Positions 23,439 to 31,088 of a stretch of DNA of 36,637 nucleotides are shown piece by piece. Within the stretch, counting starts at the first letter, position 1; the number at the start of each line of letters is the position of its first letter. The translations under genes and the position numbers were made by a program. Where the stretch lies: positions 1 through 36,637 of the forward strand of contig SOIS01000054.1 of assembly GCA_004375965.1 (NCBI GenBank), in the 5' to 3' direction. This DNA is from Candidatus Cloacimonadota bacterium (lineage in GTDB: Bacteria > Hydrothermota > E44-bin80). The notes under the pieces are model-generated. The model worked only from the letters and a program-made list of their open reading frames with translations, had not been told where the DNA came from and made no database searches.

Positions 23439-24995
23439 TTAGTCTCCAATGCAAAAAATTCTGAAATCCATACAAACAACATAAAGCTTTTCATACGAAG
23501 GAGTGAACACCATAGAATAGGGATACAGCCCGAGATCAAAACTCCATTCTATATTGTAATCAAATGTATTAATAACTAGAACTTCATAACTCGAACCCAC
23601 AAAGAGATAGTTACCGTCATCTGTTATTGCAATCCCTTTTGGATGATCCAAACCATATAGTGAAATCTCATCCAGAAGAGTGTGAGTGAATGTCTCTATT
23701 ACACCAATTAAACTGTTGTCGAGTTCAGTAACATATGCTCTGTCATAAGTAGCCGAGAAAATTAACTTAAATGGATGTCCTGAAATAGAGATGTTTGTGA
23801 TAACGGTATCAATTTCTATATCTATTACAGTAATTAGATTTTCAGAATAGAGACAAGCATAAAGCTCATCACTGTTGGTATCGATGGCTAATGCTGTCGG
23901 TTTTCCAGGCACAGGAATAGAATCTATGACACTATTTTGCTGAAGGGAATATACAAGAATATCCTCCTTTGTATTTCTTGCAATATAAAGCTTTTCATTG
24001 TATGAACGAACAATGCCCTGTGCAAATCCACCAACATCTATCGTCTCAGTAATCTGGTTTAAAAGAATATCATATATTGAAAACGAATTACCCGTGGTAA
24101 AATAGACCCAGCTATTTTCGAAGACATCCAGATAATAGGAAGTTCCGGTAAAAATGCGAATCGTCCTTTCAAAACTATTTGTTTCTGTGTTGATCATCAC
24201 AAGGTCATCACCCGATGTGTCCACCTGAACAAAGAAAAGCATCGTTCCATCATCTGTTATATCCGCCCTGAAAGGTACCTTATCTGTATAAATGGTATCT
24301 AATACCACATAAGGGAACGGCGGATGAAATCCTATAAAAACATCATGAGAGTCTGAATATCCAATATTTGCACTGTAATCCTCAGCGGTAGCATAAAGGG
24401 TGTAAACATCACCTTCAATAAGTTCTCTGACATCAAGGATGCAGAAGTATGGAAAATCTTTATCTATATTAATCAATGAATCATTAATAAAAAAGGAGAC
24501 ATTTTTTATACCTGTATGATCTGATGCACTTACTGAAACATATTCAAACCCGAATAGCGTATCACCTTCTGCTGGTTCGATAATCGTCAAAGTGGGTGGA
24601 AATGAATCGATCTGCATCCCGATTCCCAGAAATATTAATGTTGTATCTTTGAGTCTGTTTCCGCTCAAGTCCTCTATATTCTTTACATCTATCTCATAAA
24701 AGGTTGACTCCTGTGGCTCTGTCCTAAGGATACAATGCTTCTTCATAGGGTCTATGCTCACAAGATAAACATCAAGTGTTTCGTAACTTGTAATTACGTA
24801 GTTCATCGTGTTAAGTGCCAGTTCCGGATTTACCGGCTCGTTAAATGAAACAAGCACCTTTGTTGTATCAAACGAGCTAACAGTTTGAACAAAAGGGGGA
24901 GAAGTATCCGGGGTCAGTGGTTTCTCCTTTTTTGAACATCCAAATATTAGAAGAACGATTAATAATGTCCACTTAGAGATTGATAAATACCTCAT
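23439..24995 (-). CDS. Surface lipoprotein with Ig-like and beta-propeller domains, 518 aa
   Basis: A lipoprotein signal (WTLLIVLLIFGCSKK, Cys near residue 20) is followed by a Big_5-like domain (SPPFVQTVSSFDTTKVLVSFNEPVN ... SGNRLKDTT), then an Ig-like module (FPPTLTIIEPAEGDTLFGFEYVSVSASD ... DYSANIG). A YncE-type beta-propeller (about residues 230-518) follows with repeats such as SIPVPGKPTALAIDTNSDELYACLYS and GLDHPKGIAITDDGNYLFVGS. A gataggagag site precedes the ATG. It ends one base before the TonB receptor starts, so the two should act as a pair at the outer membrane. No sorting tail. Confidence 0.85.
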   Translation of the reverse strand: MRYLSISKWTLLIVLLIFGCSKKEKPLTPDTSPPFVQTVSSFDTTKVLVSFNEPVNPELALNTMNYVITSYETLDVYLVSIDPMKKHCILRTEPQESTFYEIDVKNIEDLSGNRLKDTTLIFLGIGMQIDSFPPTLTIIEPAEGDTLFGFEYVSVSASDHTGIKNVSFFINDSLINIDKDFPYFCILDVRELIEGDVYTLYATAEDYSANIGYSDSHDVFIGFHPPFPYVVLDTIYTDKVPFRADITDDGTMLFFVQVDTSGDDLVMINTETNSFERTIRIFTGTSYYLDVFENSWVYFTTGNSFSIYDILLNQITETIDVGGFAQGIVRSYNEKLYIARNTKEDILVYSLQQNSVIDSIPVPGKPTALAIDTNSDELYACLYSENLITVIDIEIDTVITNISISGHPFKLIFSATYDRAYVTELDNSLIGVIETFTHTLLDEISLYGLDHPKGIAITDDGNYLFVGSSYEVLVINTFDYNIEWSFDLGLYPYSMVFTPSYEKLYVVCMDFRIFCIGD

Positions 24996-25076
24996 ATATA
25001 CTCTCCTATCTGAGAATTCAACTTATTATCTTCCTATTTTTCAATTTTATTCTTTTAACTTTTAACTTGAGTATTG

Positions 25077-25101
25077 TCTGTCTTCTGTTGTCTGACATCT
25101 G
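25077..25101 (-). repeat. Dispersed word directly after the ychF stop
   Basis: On the minus strand the ychF stop is followed by cagatgtcagacaacagaag and acagac. Related words occur at about 15869-15910. As with thioredoxin and purD, the word abuts a stop codon. Confidence 0.45.
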
Positions 25102-26190
25102 TTATCTGAAGTGGATATAGATTATATCCCTGTCCCTGACTGTACAATCCTTCCCTTCAATGCGGAGAAGTCCCATCTCCTTCACTTCCTTGATTGACTT
25201 ATGCTCGATGAATATTTCAGCAGGAATAACCTCTGCTTTAATAAATCCCTGAGCCATGTCTGTATGGACCTTTGAAGCAGCATCAAGAACAGAGCTTCCT
25301 TTTTGTAGTGTCCAGGCGCGAAGTTCATTTTCATTGAATGTATAGAATGTAATGAGGTTGAGGAGTCTATACCCTTCAAGGATTATTCTTTCAAGGCTTC
25401 CCTTCTCAATACCGTATTCCATAAGAAACTCAGTCCTTTCTTCTTTTGGGAGCTCTCGTATCTCCTCTTCTACCTTTGCAGTAATGGGCAGAACTCCCAT
25501 TTTCTTACGTGAAGCATATTCATGTAATTCATCGAGTTTTTGGCTCGAACTTTTCAGGATTGCTACATTAACATTTGCGATAATCATCTCAGGTTTCACA
25601 GAGATAAGACCCACTTTTCTGGCAGCACTTTTTTCTTCATCTGAAATATCGGACATTTTAAGCCATTCATTGTCAGAAATTTTCTTTTCCAGCAGATTGA
25701 GAGTATCAAATTCTTCCTTCGCTTCTTTATCACCAGATGTTGCCTTCTTCTCTATCGATTTTATCCTCTTCCTCAGTATCTCTAAATCCTTTAATTTGAG
25801 TTCTGTCTCAACAATCTCCAAATCCCTTACAGGGTTTATATTTCCAATATGACTTACGTGTAGGTCTTCAAAGATTCTTACAAGATGGGCAATTGCATCA
25901 ACCTTCTGTATAAAAGAGAGGAACTGATTTCCCAGACCATCACCTTTGTGGGAACCCTCAATTAACCCAGCAATATCTATAACCTCAAGTGTTGTTGGAG
26001 TAACCTTCCTTGTCGTAATATAATTCGAGATCGCTTCAAGGGTATCATCCGGGACAGATACAACTGCCTTATTGGGGTCAATTGTGCAGAAAGGAAAATT
26101 GGTGCAGTCAACGCTTTCTCCTGTTATCGCATTGAAAAGTGTTGACTTTCCTACATTAGGAAGTCCTACTATACCTATGGAGAACGACAT
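25102..26190 (-). CDS. ychF: YchF/OLA1-family GTPase/ATPase, 362 aa
   Basis: A universally conserved ribosome-associated P-loop protein that prefers ATP. It has G1 GLPNVGKST (residues 9-17), G2/G3 region PFCTIDPNKAVV and DIAGLIEGSHKGDGLGNQFLSFI, and the substituted G4 motif (NVNVAI) that explains loss of GTP preference. A central coiled coil (about 130-170) and a C-terminal TGS domain (LLNLITFYTFNENELRAWTL ... DCTVRDRDIIYIHFR) complete it. Length is normal. No Shine-Dalgarno is visible before the ATG. Confidence 0.97.
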   Translation of the reverse strand: MSFSIGIVGLPNVGKSTLFNAITGESVDCTNFPFCTIDPNKAVVSVPDDTLEAISNYITTRKVTPTTLEVIDIAGLIEGSHKGDGLGNQFLSFIQKVDAIAHLVRIFEDLHVSHIGNINPVRDLEIVETELKLKDLEILRKRIKSIEKKATSGDKEAKEEFDTLNLLEKKISDNEWLKMSDISDEEKSAARKVGLISVKPEMIIANVNVAILKSSSQKLDELHEYASRKKMGVLPITAKVEEEIRELPKEERTEFLMEYGIEKGSLERIILEGYRLLNLITFYTFNENELRAWTLQKGSSVLDAASKVHTDMAQGFIKAEVIPAEIFIEHKSIKEVKEMGLLRIEGKDCTVRDRDIIYIHFR

Positions 26191-26258
26191 ATCAAAAATA
26201 ATAATCCAACATCCGAAATCCCTGTCTGTTATAACACGGGAAAACGAACGACGAATTT

Positions 26259-26300
26259 GTCATTGCGAGTATGCTTCCATATTCGCTTTCGAAGCAATCT
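26259..26300 (+). repeat. 'cattgcgag...gaagcaatc' element, copy B
   Basis: gtcattgcgag at 26259-26269 and gaagcaatc near 26290 flank a 20-bp middle containing ccatattc. It lies between ychF and the carboxypeptidase gene. See copies at 21-86 and 19464-19504. Confidence 0.65.
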
Positions 26301-26414
26301 CGCCTTTCCCTTTTCACTCTATCTTTTTCCAACCTTCCTTTGTGAACTCTTTAGCAAAATCTCCTTGACTTTATATTGACTTCATAAGCATAGATTAACT
26401 ATCTATATAGACTC

Positions 26415-28682
26415 TTAATCAATTAGGATAAGTTTCTTACTCTGTATTCTATTTCCGTATTTCAGTATTAAATAGTATACACCAGCTGGCAGTTTAGAAC
26501 CCTTGCTGTCCCTTCCATCCCAGCTGTAATTGAGAATTGAGAATTGGGAATTTGGAGTTTTCCCCCCTCCAAGTTTTTTCACTAACCTTCCAGTCACATC
26601 GTAGATTTTTAACTCTATGCCCTTTGCACCTTCCCCTATGCTATATCTAATTTCTACTCTGTCTCTGAAAGGATTTGGAGATATGGATAACGAGAATGGT
26701 TTATGCTCCTTCCCATCCTCAGAAATGGATGCACCGCCAACACCAATACCTTTGAGCGAGCTGTAACCACTCCCCCATCCATACGCTGTATTGTATCCAC
26801 GAACATTGTACCAGTACTTATCATCCGGTTTACTTACAAACGTGTAAAATGTATCGGTAATGTTGGAAGAGACAACGACCTCACTGCTGAAATTAGGAAC
26901 AGGTGAAATGTCATCTACATAAAAACCTTCTTTCAACGTATTATCGTCAGTCATTGCCCTGAACCTTATAAATACAGATTTACCCACCCAGGGCTCAAGT
27001 GAATAGGATTTTTGAGTCCAGTTCTGCTGAGAACCTGTGAAAGTATTGTCAAGTTGTATCCATTCCATTCCATCAACAGATACCTCAACTGTCGCTACAT
27101 CCCAATCATTTTCAAGATCATACCAGCACCAGAATGTAAGCACATCATCGCTTTTCACGGGATATGGATAAACAGTCGTTGCCGTATTGCTAATGTTGTT
27201 GCTCGAACCCGAAAAAAGGCTGTGGTTTGAACTGTGGTATCGTGCAGTTGACAAAGAAAACCCCTGGAGATTCCAAAATCCTGTACCTGATTCAAGATTG
27301 TCTGTAGAACTTGAAAAACCTGTCAATTCAATAAGTTCCCATTTCGTTGGATTATTATGTCCAGGATTTCTTGGAGACCAGTAGATTGTATAATCACCTG
27401 TAGTGCTCGTATCATCGAGAATAATCTCAGGAGCAGGTACTTCACAAGAGAGATTATTCCTAATATTTTCCGCTTCCTGAACCATATAGAAGAATCCTTT
27501 GAAGTTCTCCCTGCATATATAATCAAGGTCTCCTTCGGGCTGATAAAATTCCGTTCCCACCTCATTTGTAAAGGATATGCAGTTTGTTCCATTAACATAG
27601 TGATACCATCCATATATCCAACCATCAGTGTCACCACTTGTAGGATAGAGGGAACTCGATTGTCCGGGGTCGTAGTATCCGCTTCCTACGCAGTGTATCA
27701 ATGATGCCATTGTGGTTCCATATGAAACCAGGTAAGAATTGTTCGGTGCATGACTGGAAGTATATCCCCATGGCCAGAGGACAAGTTCACCATAACTGTG
27801 GAATGATTCTGTATAATTAAACTCATGTGATTTTACCAGTCTTACTATAGCATCATCACAAGGAGCAGAGTTTCCTCCGGGACCATCACCATAAGGCCCG
27901 CAGAAGACATCGCTTCCAGGGTTATGATTAGTTGTCCATCCATATGGTATTGCACCCCAATCGCCATACCTATCCCCGTTGCAGCATCCATTGTAAGTCC
28001 TGTTGGGATCTGTCCCAGTTGCTCCTCCGTAAGGTTGCCTGTTTTTCCTCCACCATTTCGCGCCAGGATAATCGTAAACATAACCATCAACATTTACAAT
28101 AGGGACAATCCATATCTCCCTTGAATCAACAACATCCTTTATCGTTGAATTACTGCTGTAAGCCTCAGTAAGACTATCTGCAAAAAAAAGTGGGACTTCT
28201 ACTGTTGCCCATTCCCTTGCATGATGGCAGCCCATGATGAGAACATCCGACTCATCAGGATCTTCTACTGCTGGATTATCAGATATTTTTACACAGTAAA
28301 TCCACTTTCCGAGGTGTGTTGTTCCGATGCTGTCAAATTTACATATAGCAGGATAGTTCGCTGCCATATTCTTTAAGAGTTGTCTCACCTCTGCATAGCT
28401 GTGGTAACTTCCCCTTGCTACCATTTCAGCATATTCGAGATCTGGATAAATAATCTCATTTGGAAGTCCACTTGGAATCAGATCAGAATAGTACTCCCTT
28501 TCTGTAAGAATTATGTCGTAATATTCGTCTGGACGTGCTCCTGCATAACGGATTGTTTTGGATTTGAGGGGTATCAGTTCAGTGTATGAATCGACATATA
28601 CTCTTACAAGCATATCCTTCCCTAAAACAAGTGAAGTAAAAACCAAAGAAAGGATAAAAAGTGTAATAAGAAACCTTTTCAT
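26415..28682 (-). CDS. Secreted M14-family zinc carboxypeptidase with C-terminal sorting domain, 755 aa
   Basis: A signal peptide (about 1-21) is followed by an M14 peptidase domain (about 90-415). The first zinc motif is GCHHAREWATVE, the third zinc ligand is in TESFHSYGELVLWPWGYT, the substrate-binding NPDGY is NVDGY here, and the catalytic Glu lies in SFTNEVGTEFYQP. A jelly-roll/MAM-like domain (about 450-590) ends in GFYVDDI, and a FlgD-like/type IX sorting tail (LSISPNPFRDRVEIRYSI ... AGVYYLILKYGNRIQSKKLILI) closes it. In the tail, the loop residues NSQFSILN are encoded by a dispersed repeat (26534-26552). An aggaggtagt site precedes the ATG. Probably secreted, degrading proteins outside the cell. 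Confidence 0.94.
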   Translation of the reverse strand: MKRFLITLFILSLVFTSLVLGKDMLVRVYVDSYTELIPLKSKTIRYAGARPDEYYDIILTEREYYSDLIPSGLPNEIIYPDLEYAEMVARGSYHSYAEVRQLLKNMAANYPAICKFDSIGTTHLGKWIYCVKISDNPAVEDPDESDVLIMGCHHAREWATVEVPLFFADSLTEAYSSNSTIKDVVDSREIWIVPIVNVDGYVYDYPGAKWWRKNRQPYGGATGTDPNRTYNGCCNGDRYGDWGAIPYGWTTNHNPGSDVFCGPYGDGPGGNSAPCDDAIVRLVKSHEFNYTESFHSYGELVLWPWGYTSSHAPNNSYLVSYGTTMASLIHCVGSGYYDPGQSSSLYPTSGDTDGWIYGWYHYVNGTNCISFTNEVGTEFYQPEGDLDYICRENFKGFFYMVQEAENIRNNLSCEVPAPEIILDDTSTTGDYTIYWSPRNPGHNNPTKWELIELTGFSSSTDNLESGTGFWNLQGFSLSTARYHSSNHSLFSGSSNNISNTATTVYPYPVKSDDVLTFWCWYDLENDWDVATVEVSVDGMEWIQLDNTFTGSQQNWTQKSYSLEPWVGKSVFIRFRAMTDDNTLKEGFYVDDISPVPNFSSEVVVSSNITDTFYTFVSKPDDKYWYNVRGYNTAYGWGSGYSSLKGIGVGGASISEDGKEHKPFSLSISPNPFRDRVEIRYSIGEGAKGIELKIYDVTGRLVKKLGGGKTPNSQFSILNYSWDGRDSKGSKLPAGVYYLILKYGNRIQSKKLILID
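26534..26552 (-). repeat. 19-bp dispersed word inside the carboxypeptidase coding sequence
   Basis: The word aattcccaattctcaattc (minus strand) encodes NSQFSI in frame inside the sorting domain. It is identical to the intergenic word at 2617-2635. A further partial unit (tcaatt) extends it. Confidence 0.72.
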
Positions 28683-28790
28683 ACTACCTCCTACTTATAA
28701 GACTCATCATTATGAAAAATATTTTGACATCTTTTTTTAACCTACTATTTTTAAGATTATCATCTAATTTTTGTTTTTCTCCCAATAAGT

Positions 28791-28809
28791 CCCCCTTTTG
28801 TAAAGGGGG
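28791..28809. repeat. C-run/G-run hairpin, second copy
   Basis: cccccttt (28791-28798) pairs with aaaggggg (28802-28809). It is related to 6559-6582. It lies in the predicted leader of the carboxypeptidase mRNA. Confidence 0.6.
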
Positions 28810-28855
28810 ATTTTAAATTAGGTTGTCTTATTTAACGCTTATTTTCACAATAAGA

Positions 28856-28884
28856 ACTATAATAAAATTATTATGACTTGTCAA
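28856..28884 (-). promoter_or_regulatory. Sigma-70-type promoter of the carboxypeptidase gene
   Basis: The minus strand has TTGACA (28884-28879), a 17-bp spacer and TATAGT (28861-28856). The predicted start near 28849 gives a leader of about 165 nt. Confidence 0.65.
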
Positions 28885-29174
28885 GAATATTCTCCCACAC
28901 TCCGCACTTTTCAGCCTTGTATTATTCCACTTAAACCCACACTTTTTTGATTGTGTATTAATATACGTAGAATCTTGGAAAAGCGCGGGATGAATTCCTA
29001 AATATTTGCTTAGAAGCAAGTAATTCGTATAAGGTCACATGAAATTGTCTTAAAAGGATTATGACTTTCAAGGAAAATGAACGATGACCAAACGGAGAGA
29101 TAAATTCCTAATTTACAAAAACCAAATTCTTATTATTTTCTTTGTCAGTGGAGACCCGAACTCTTCTCCCTCTA

Positions 29175-30200
29175 TTACTGGAACGCAAAGCTTTTTTCAG
29201 CAAAGAGCTTTACGCAATTATTTACCACCTCAGGTTCATAGAGAACTCCCCTTTTCTCTAAGACTTCTCCTAATGCTTTATCTATACCGCGAGCTGGTCG
29301 GTAGGGGCGGTGAGAGGACATAGCCTCAACAACATCAGCTACACTTAAAATTTTCGCTTCCGGGAGGATGTTTTCGCGCGACAAACCTGAAGGATATCCC
29401 GAGCCATCCAAACGCTCGTGATGTTGAAGTACAATTTTGCCAATTTGCCATGGAAATTCTATCCCCTTCAATATATCGTAACCAACCTGAGGATGCTTTT
29501 TTATAAATCTAAATTCGACTTCGGTTAAGCTACCGGGTTTACTGAGTATCTCAATGGGTATAGTTATCTTACCGATGTCATGTAGTAAGCATGCAACGCG
29601 AATTCCCTCAATCTCTTTCTCTGAAAAGCCCATCTCTTTGGCTATGGCATAAGCCAGTCCGGCTACTCGTCTTTGATGACCAGCTGTATAAGGATCCCTT
29701 GCTTCAACTACTACGGCCATTGCCTGGACAATCCCATCTAAGGTTTTGCGTATCGTTTCAAAACTTTGCTTAAGTTTTTCCTCTGATCGCTTTCGCTCGA
29801 TAGCATAACGTATGGAGCGTACTAGTAAGTTGCTGTCTACTTGTTTCTTAAACAGATAATCCTGTGCGCCCTCATGAACTGCTTTAATTGCGAGTGTTTC
29901 ATCGTTGAGACCTGTCAGCACCACGATAGGTACTTCTGGCGCTTGAGCAAACACCTTTGTGAACGTTTCAAACCCTCGGCAGTCAGGTAAGGTAAGATCC
30001 AACAGGAGCACGTCGATGCCTCCCTCGCTGAGGCGTTCCAGCCCTGTCGAGAGGCGCTCAACATACTCCAGATCGAGCTGATCGTCCCTTACTTCCGCAA
30101 GCATTCCCCGTATCAGGCCGACATCTCCCGGGTTGTCCTCGATGAGTAAAACCTTTATGCTATTGGAATGCTGGTTGCTTATTTCGGGTTTTTTACTCAT
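29175..30200 (-). CDS. Response regulator with HD-GYP domain (c-di-GMP phosphodiesterase), 341 aa
   Basis: A receiver domain (about 10-135; KVLLIEDNP, acceptor Asp in VLLLDLTLPD) is joined by a short coiled linker to an HD-GYP domain (about 150-341). The HD-GYP motifs are intact: LLHDIGKITIP and HHERLDGSGYP. It should degrade c-di-GMP when phosphorylated. It lies 8 nt after the receiver-GGDEF gene and shares a closely similar receiver domain with it, so one kinase probably drives both. Its HD-GYP domain is a close paralogue of that in the protein at 33360-34574. The final KSFAFQ matches that paralogue's KRFEFK. Confidence 0.93.
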   Translation of the reverse strand: MSKKPEISNQHSNSIKVLLIEDNPGDVGLIRGMLAEVRDDQLDLEYVERLSTGLERLSEGGIDVLLLDLTLPDCRGFETFTKVFAQAPEVPIVVLTGLNDETLAIKAVHEGAQDYLFKKQVDSNLLVRSIRYAIERKRSEEKLKQSFETIRKTLDGIVQAMAVVVEARDPYTAGHQRRVAGLAYAIAKEMGFSEKEIEGIRVACLLHDIGKITIPIEILSKPGSLTEVEFRFIKKHPQVGYDILKGIEFPWQIGKIVLQHHERLDGSGYPSGLSRENILPEAKILSVADVVEAMSSHRPYRPARGIDKALGEVLEKRGVLYEPEVVNNCVKLFAEKSFAFQ

Positions 30201-30208
30201 TTTTTTAA

Positions 30209-31087
30209 CTATCTACCCTGCTTCTGCTGGTACATCAATCTATCCGCCCTGGCAAGCATTTCATCAATGGAACAAGGGTGTTCAGGATCGTAGCGAGTTA
30301 TACCCAAACTTATCGACAGGTTGTAGCTGCGGTTTACTTTAGCATTGCGGGCATCCAGGGCATCTTGCAATCGTGTAGAAAGAATCTTGGCACTTGCCAA
30401 GGAAGTTTCTATCGCAAGAATCGCAAACTCATCTCCGCCAATGCGAGCAATGATATCTGAGTCACGGAAAGTCTCCATGAGAATATTTGCGGTCTCGATC
30501 AATGCCAGGTCACCTTCATGGTGACCCAGAGTATCATTAATCCATTTCAAATTGTCAATGTCGGCAAAAAGAAAACACATTTCCCTCAGCGTTCTGTCTG
30601 CCATCTTCAACTGCTGTTGGGCTAAGATTAAAAATCCTCTCCGGTTGTACAAACCTGTAAGTTCATCTGTAAGTGACAAGGCGCGTAGTTCTGCCAGTAT
30701 CCTTTGTCGTTCAATGGCATAGCGTATGGAGCGAACCAGCAAGTTGCTATCCACCTGCCCCTTGACAAGATAGTCTTGTGCGCCTCCCTGCATTATCTTA
30801 ACTGTAAGCGTTTCATCGTCGAGACTGGTAAGTACCACAATTGGCACTTCTGGGAATTGAGCGAATACCTTTGTAAATGTGTCAAGTCCCTGGCTGTCAA
30901 GCAACGAGAGATCCAGAAGGACTACATCGATACCTCCTGCAGACAAACGCTCCAGCCCTTCAGAGAGACGTTCGACGCACACCAGATCGAGCTGAGTGTC
31001 CCTTACTTCAGCCAGCATCTCCCGTATCAAGCGGGTGTCTCTTGGGTTGTCCTCCACTAACAAAATTTCAATCGGACTACCGATCAT
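30209..31087 (-). CDS. Response regulator with GGDEF domain (diguanylate cyclase), about 292 aa
   Basis: A receiver domain (EILLVEDNP; acceptor Asp in VVLLDLSLLD) is followed by a GGDEF domain (about 130-292) with LTDELTGLYNRRGF and an intact RIGGDEFAI active site. An RxxD inhibitory site (RDSD) lies five residues before GGDEF, so product inhibition is expected. I prefer the ATG at 31087, one base after the kinase stop (31089-31091), giving MIGSPIEILLVEDN; ATGs at 31099 and 31108 are alternatives. It makes c-di-GMP, opposing the next gene. Confidence 0.92.
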   Translation of the reverse strand: MIGSPIEILLVEDNPRDTRLIREMLAEVRDTQLDLVCVERLSEGLERLSAGGIDVVLLDLSLLDSQGLDTFTKVFAQFPEVPIVVLTSLDDETLTVKIMQGGAQDYLVKGQVDSNLLVRSIRYAIERQRILAELRALSLTDELTGLYNRRGFLILAQQQLKMADRTLREMCFLFADIDNLKWINDTLGHHEGDLALIETANILMETFRDSDIIARIGGDEFAILAIETSLASAKILSTRLQDALDARNAKVNRSYNLSISLGITRYDPEHPCSIDEMLARADRLMYQQKQGR

Positions 31088-31088
31088 T

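Larger units (their letters stand above)
28683..29174. other. 492-bp gene-free stretch
   Basis: It holds the promoter of the carboxypeptidase gene (28856-28884), a cccccttt/aaaggggg hairpin in its leader (28791-28809), and otherwise A+T-rich DNA with no convincing gene. The frames at 28828-29019 and 29084-29323 have neither ribosome sites nor recognisable protein. Confidence 0.65.

Noticed and set aside
28828-29019. Open frame of 63 codons on the minus strand
   Set aside because: A+T-rich, no ribosome site, and it contains the -35/-10 promoter of the carboxypeptidase gene.
29084-29323. Open frame of 79 codons on the plus strand
   Set aside because: It overlaps the conserved end of the HD-GYP gene on the other strand and has no recognisable protein features.
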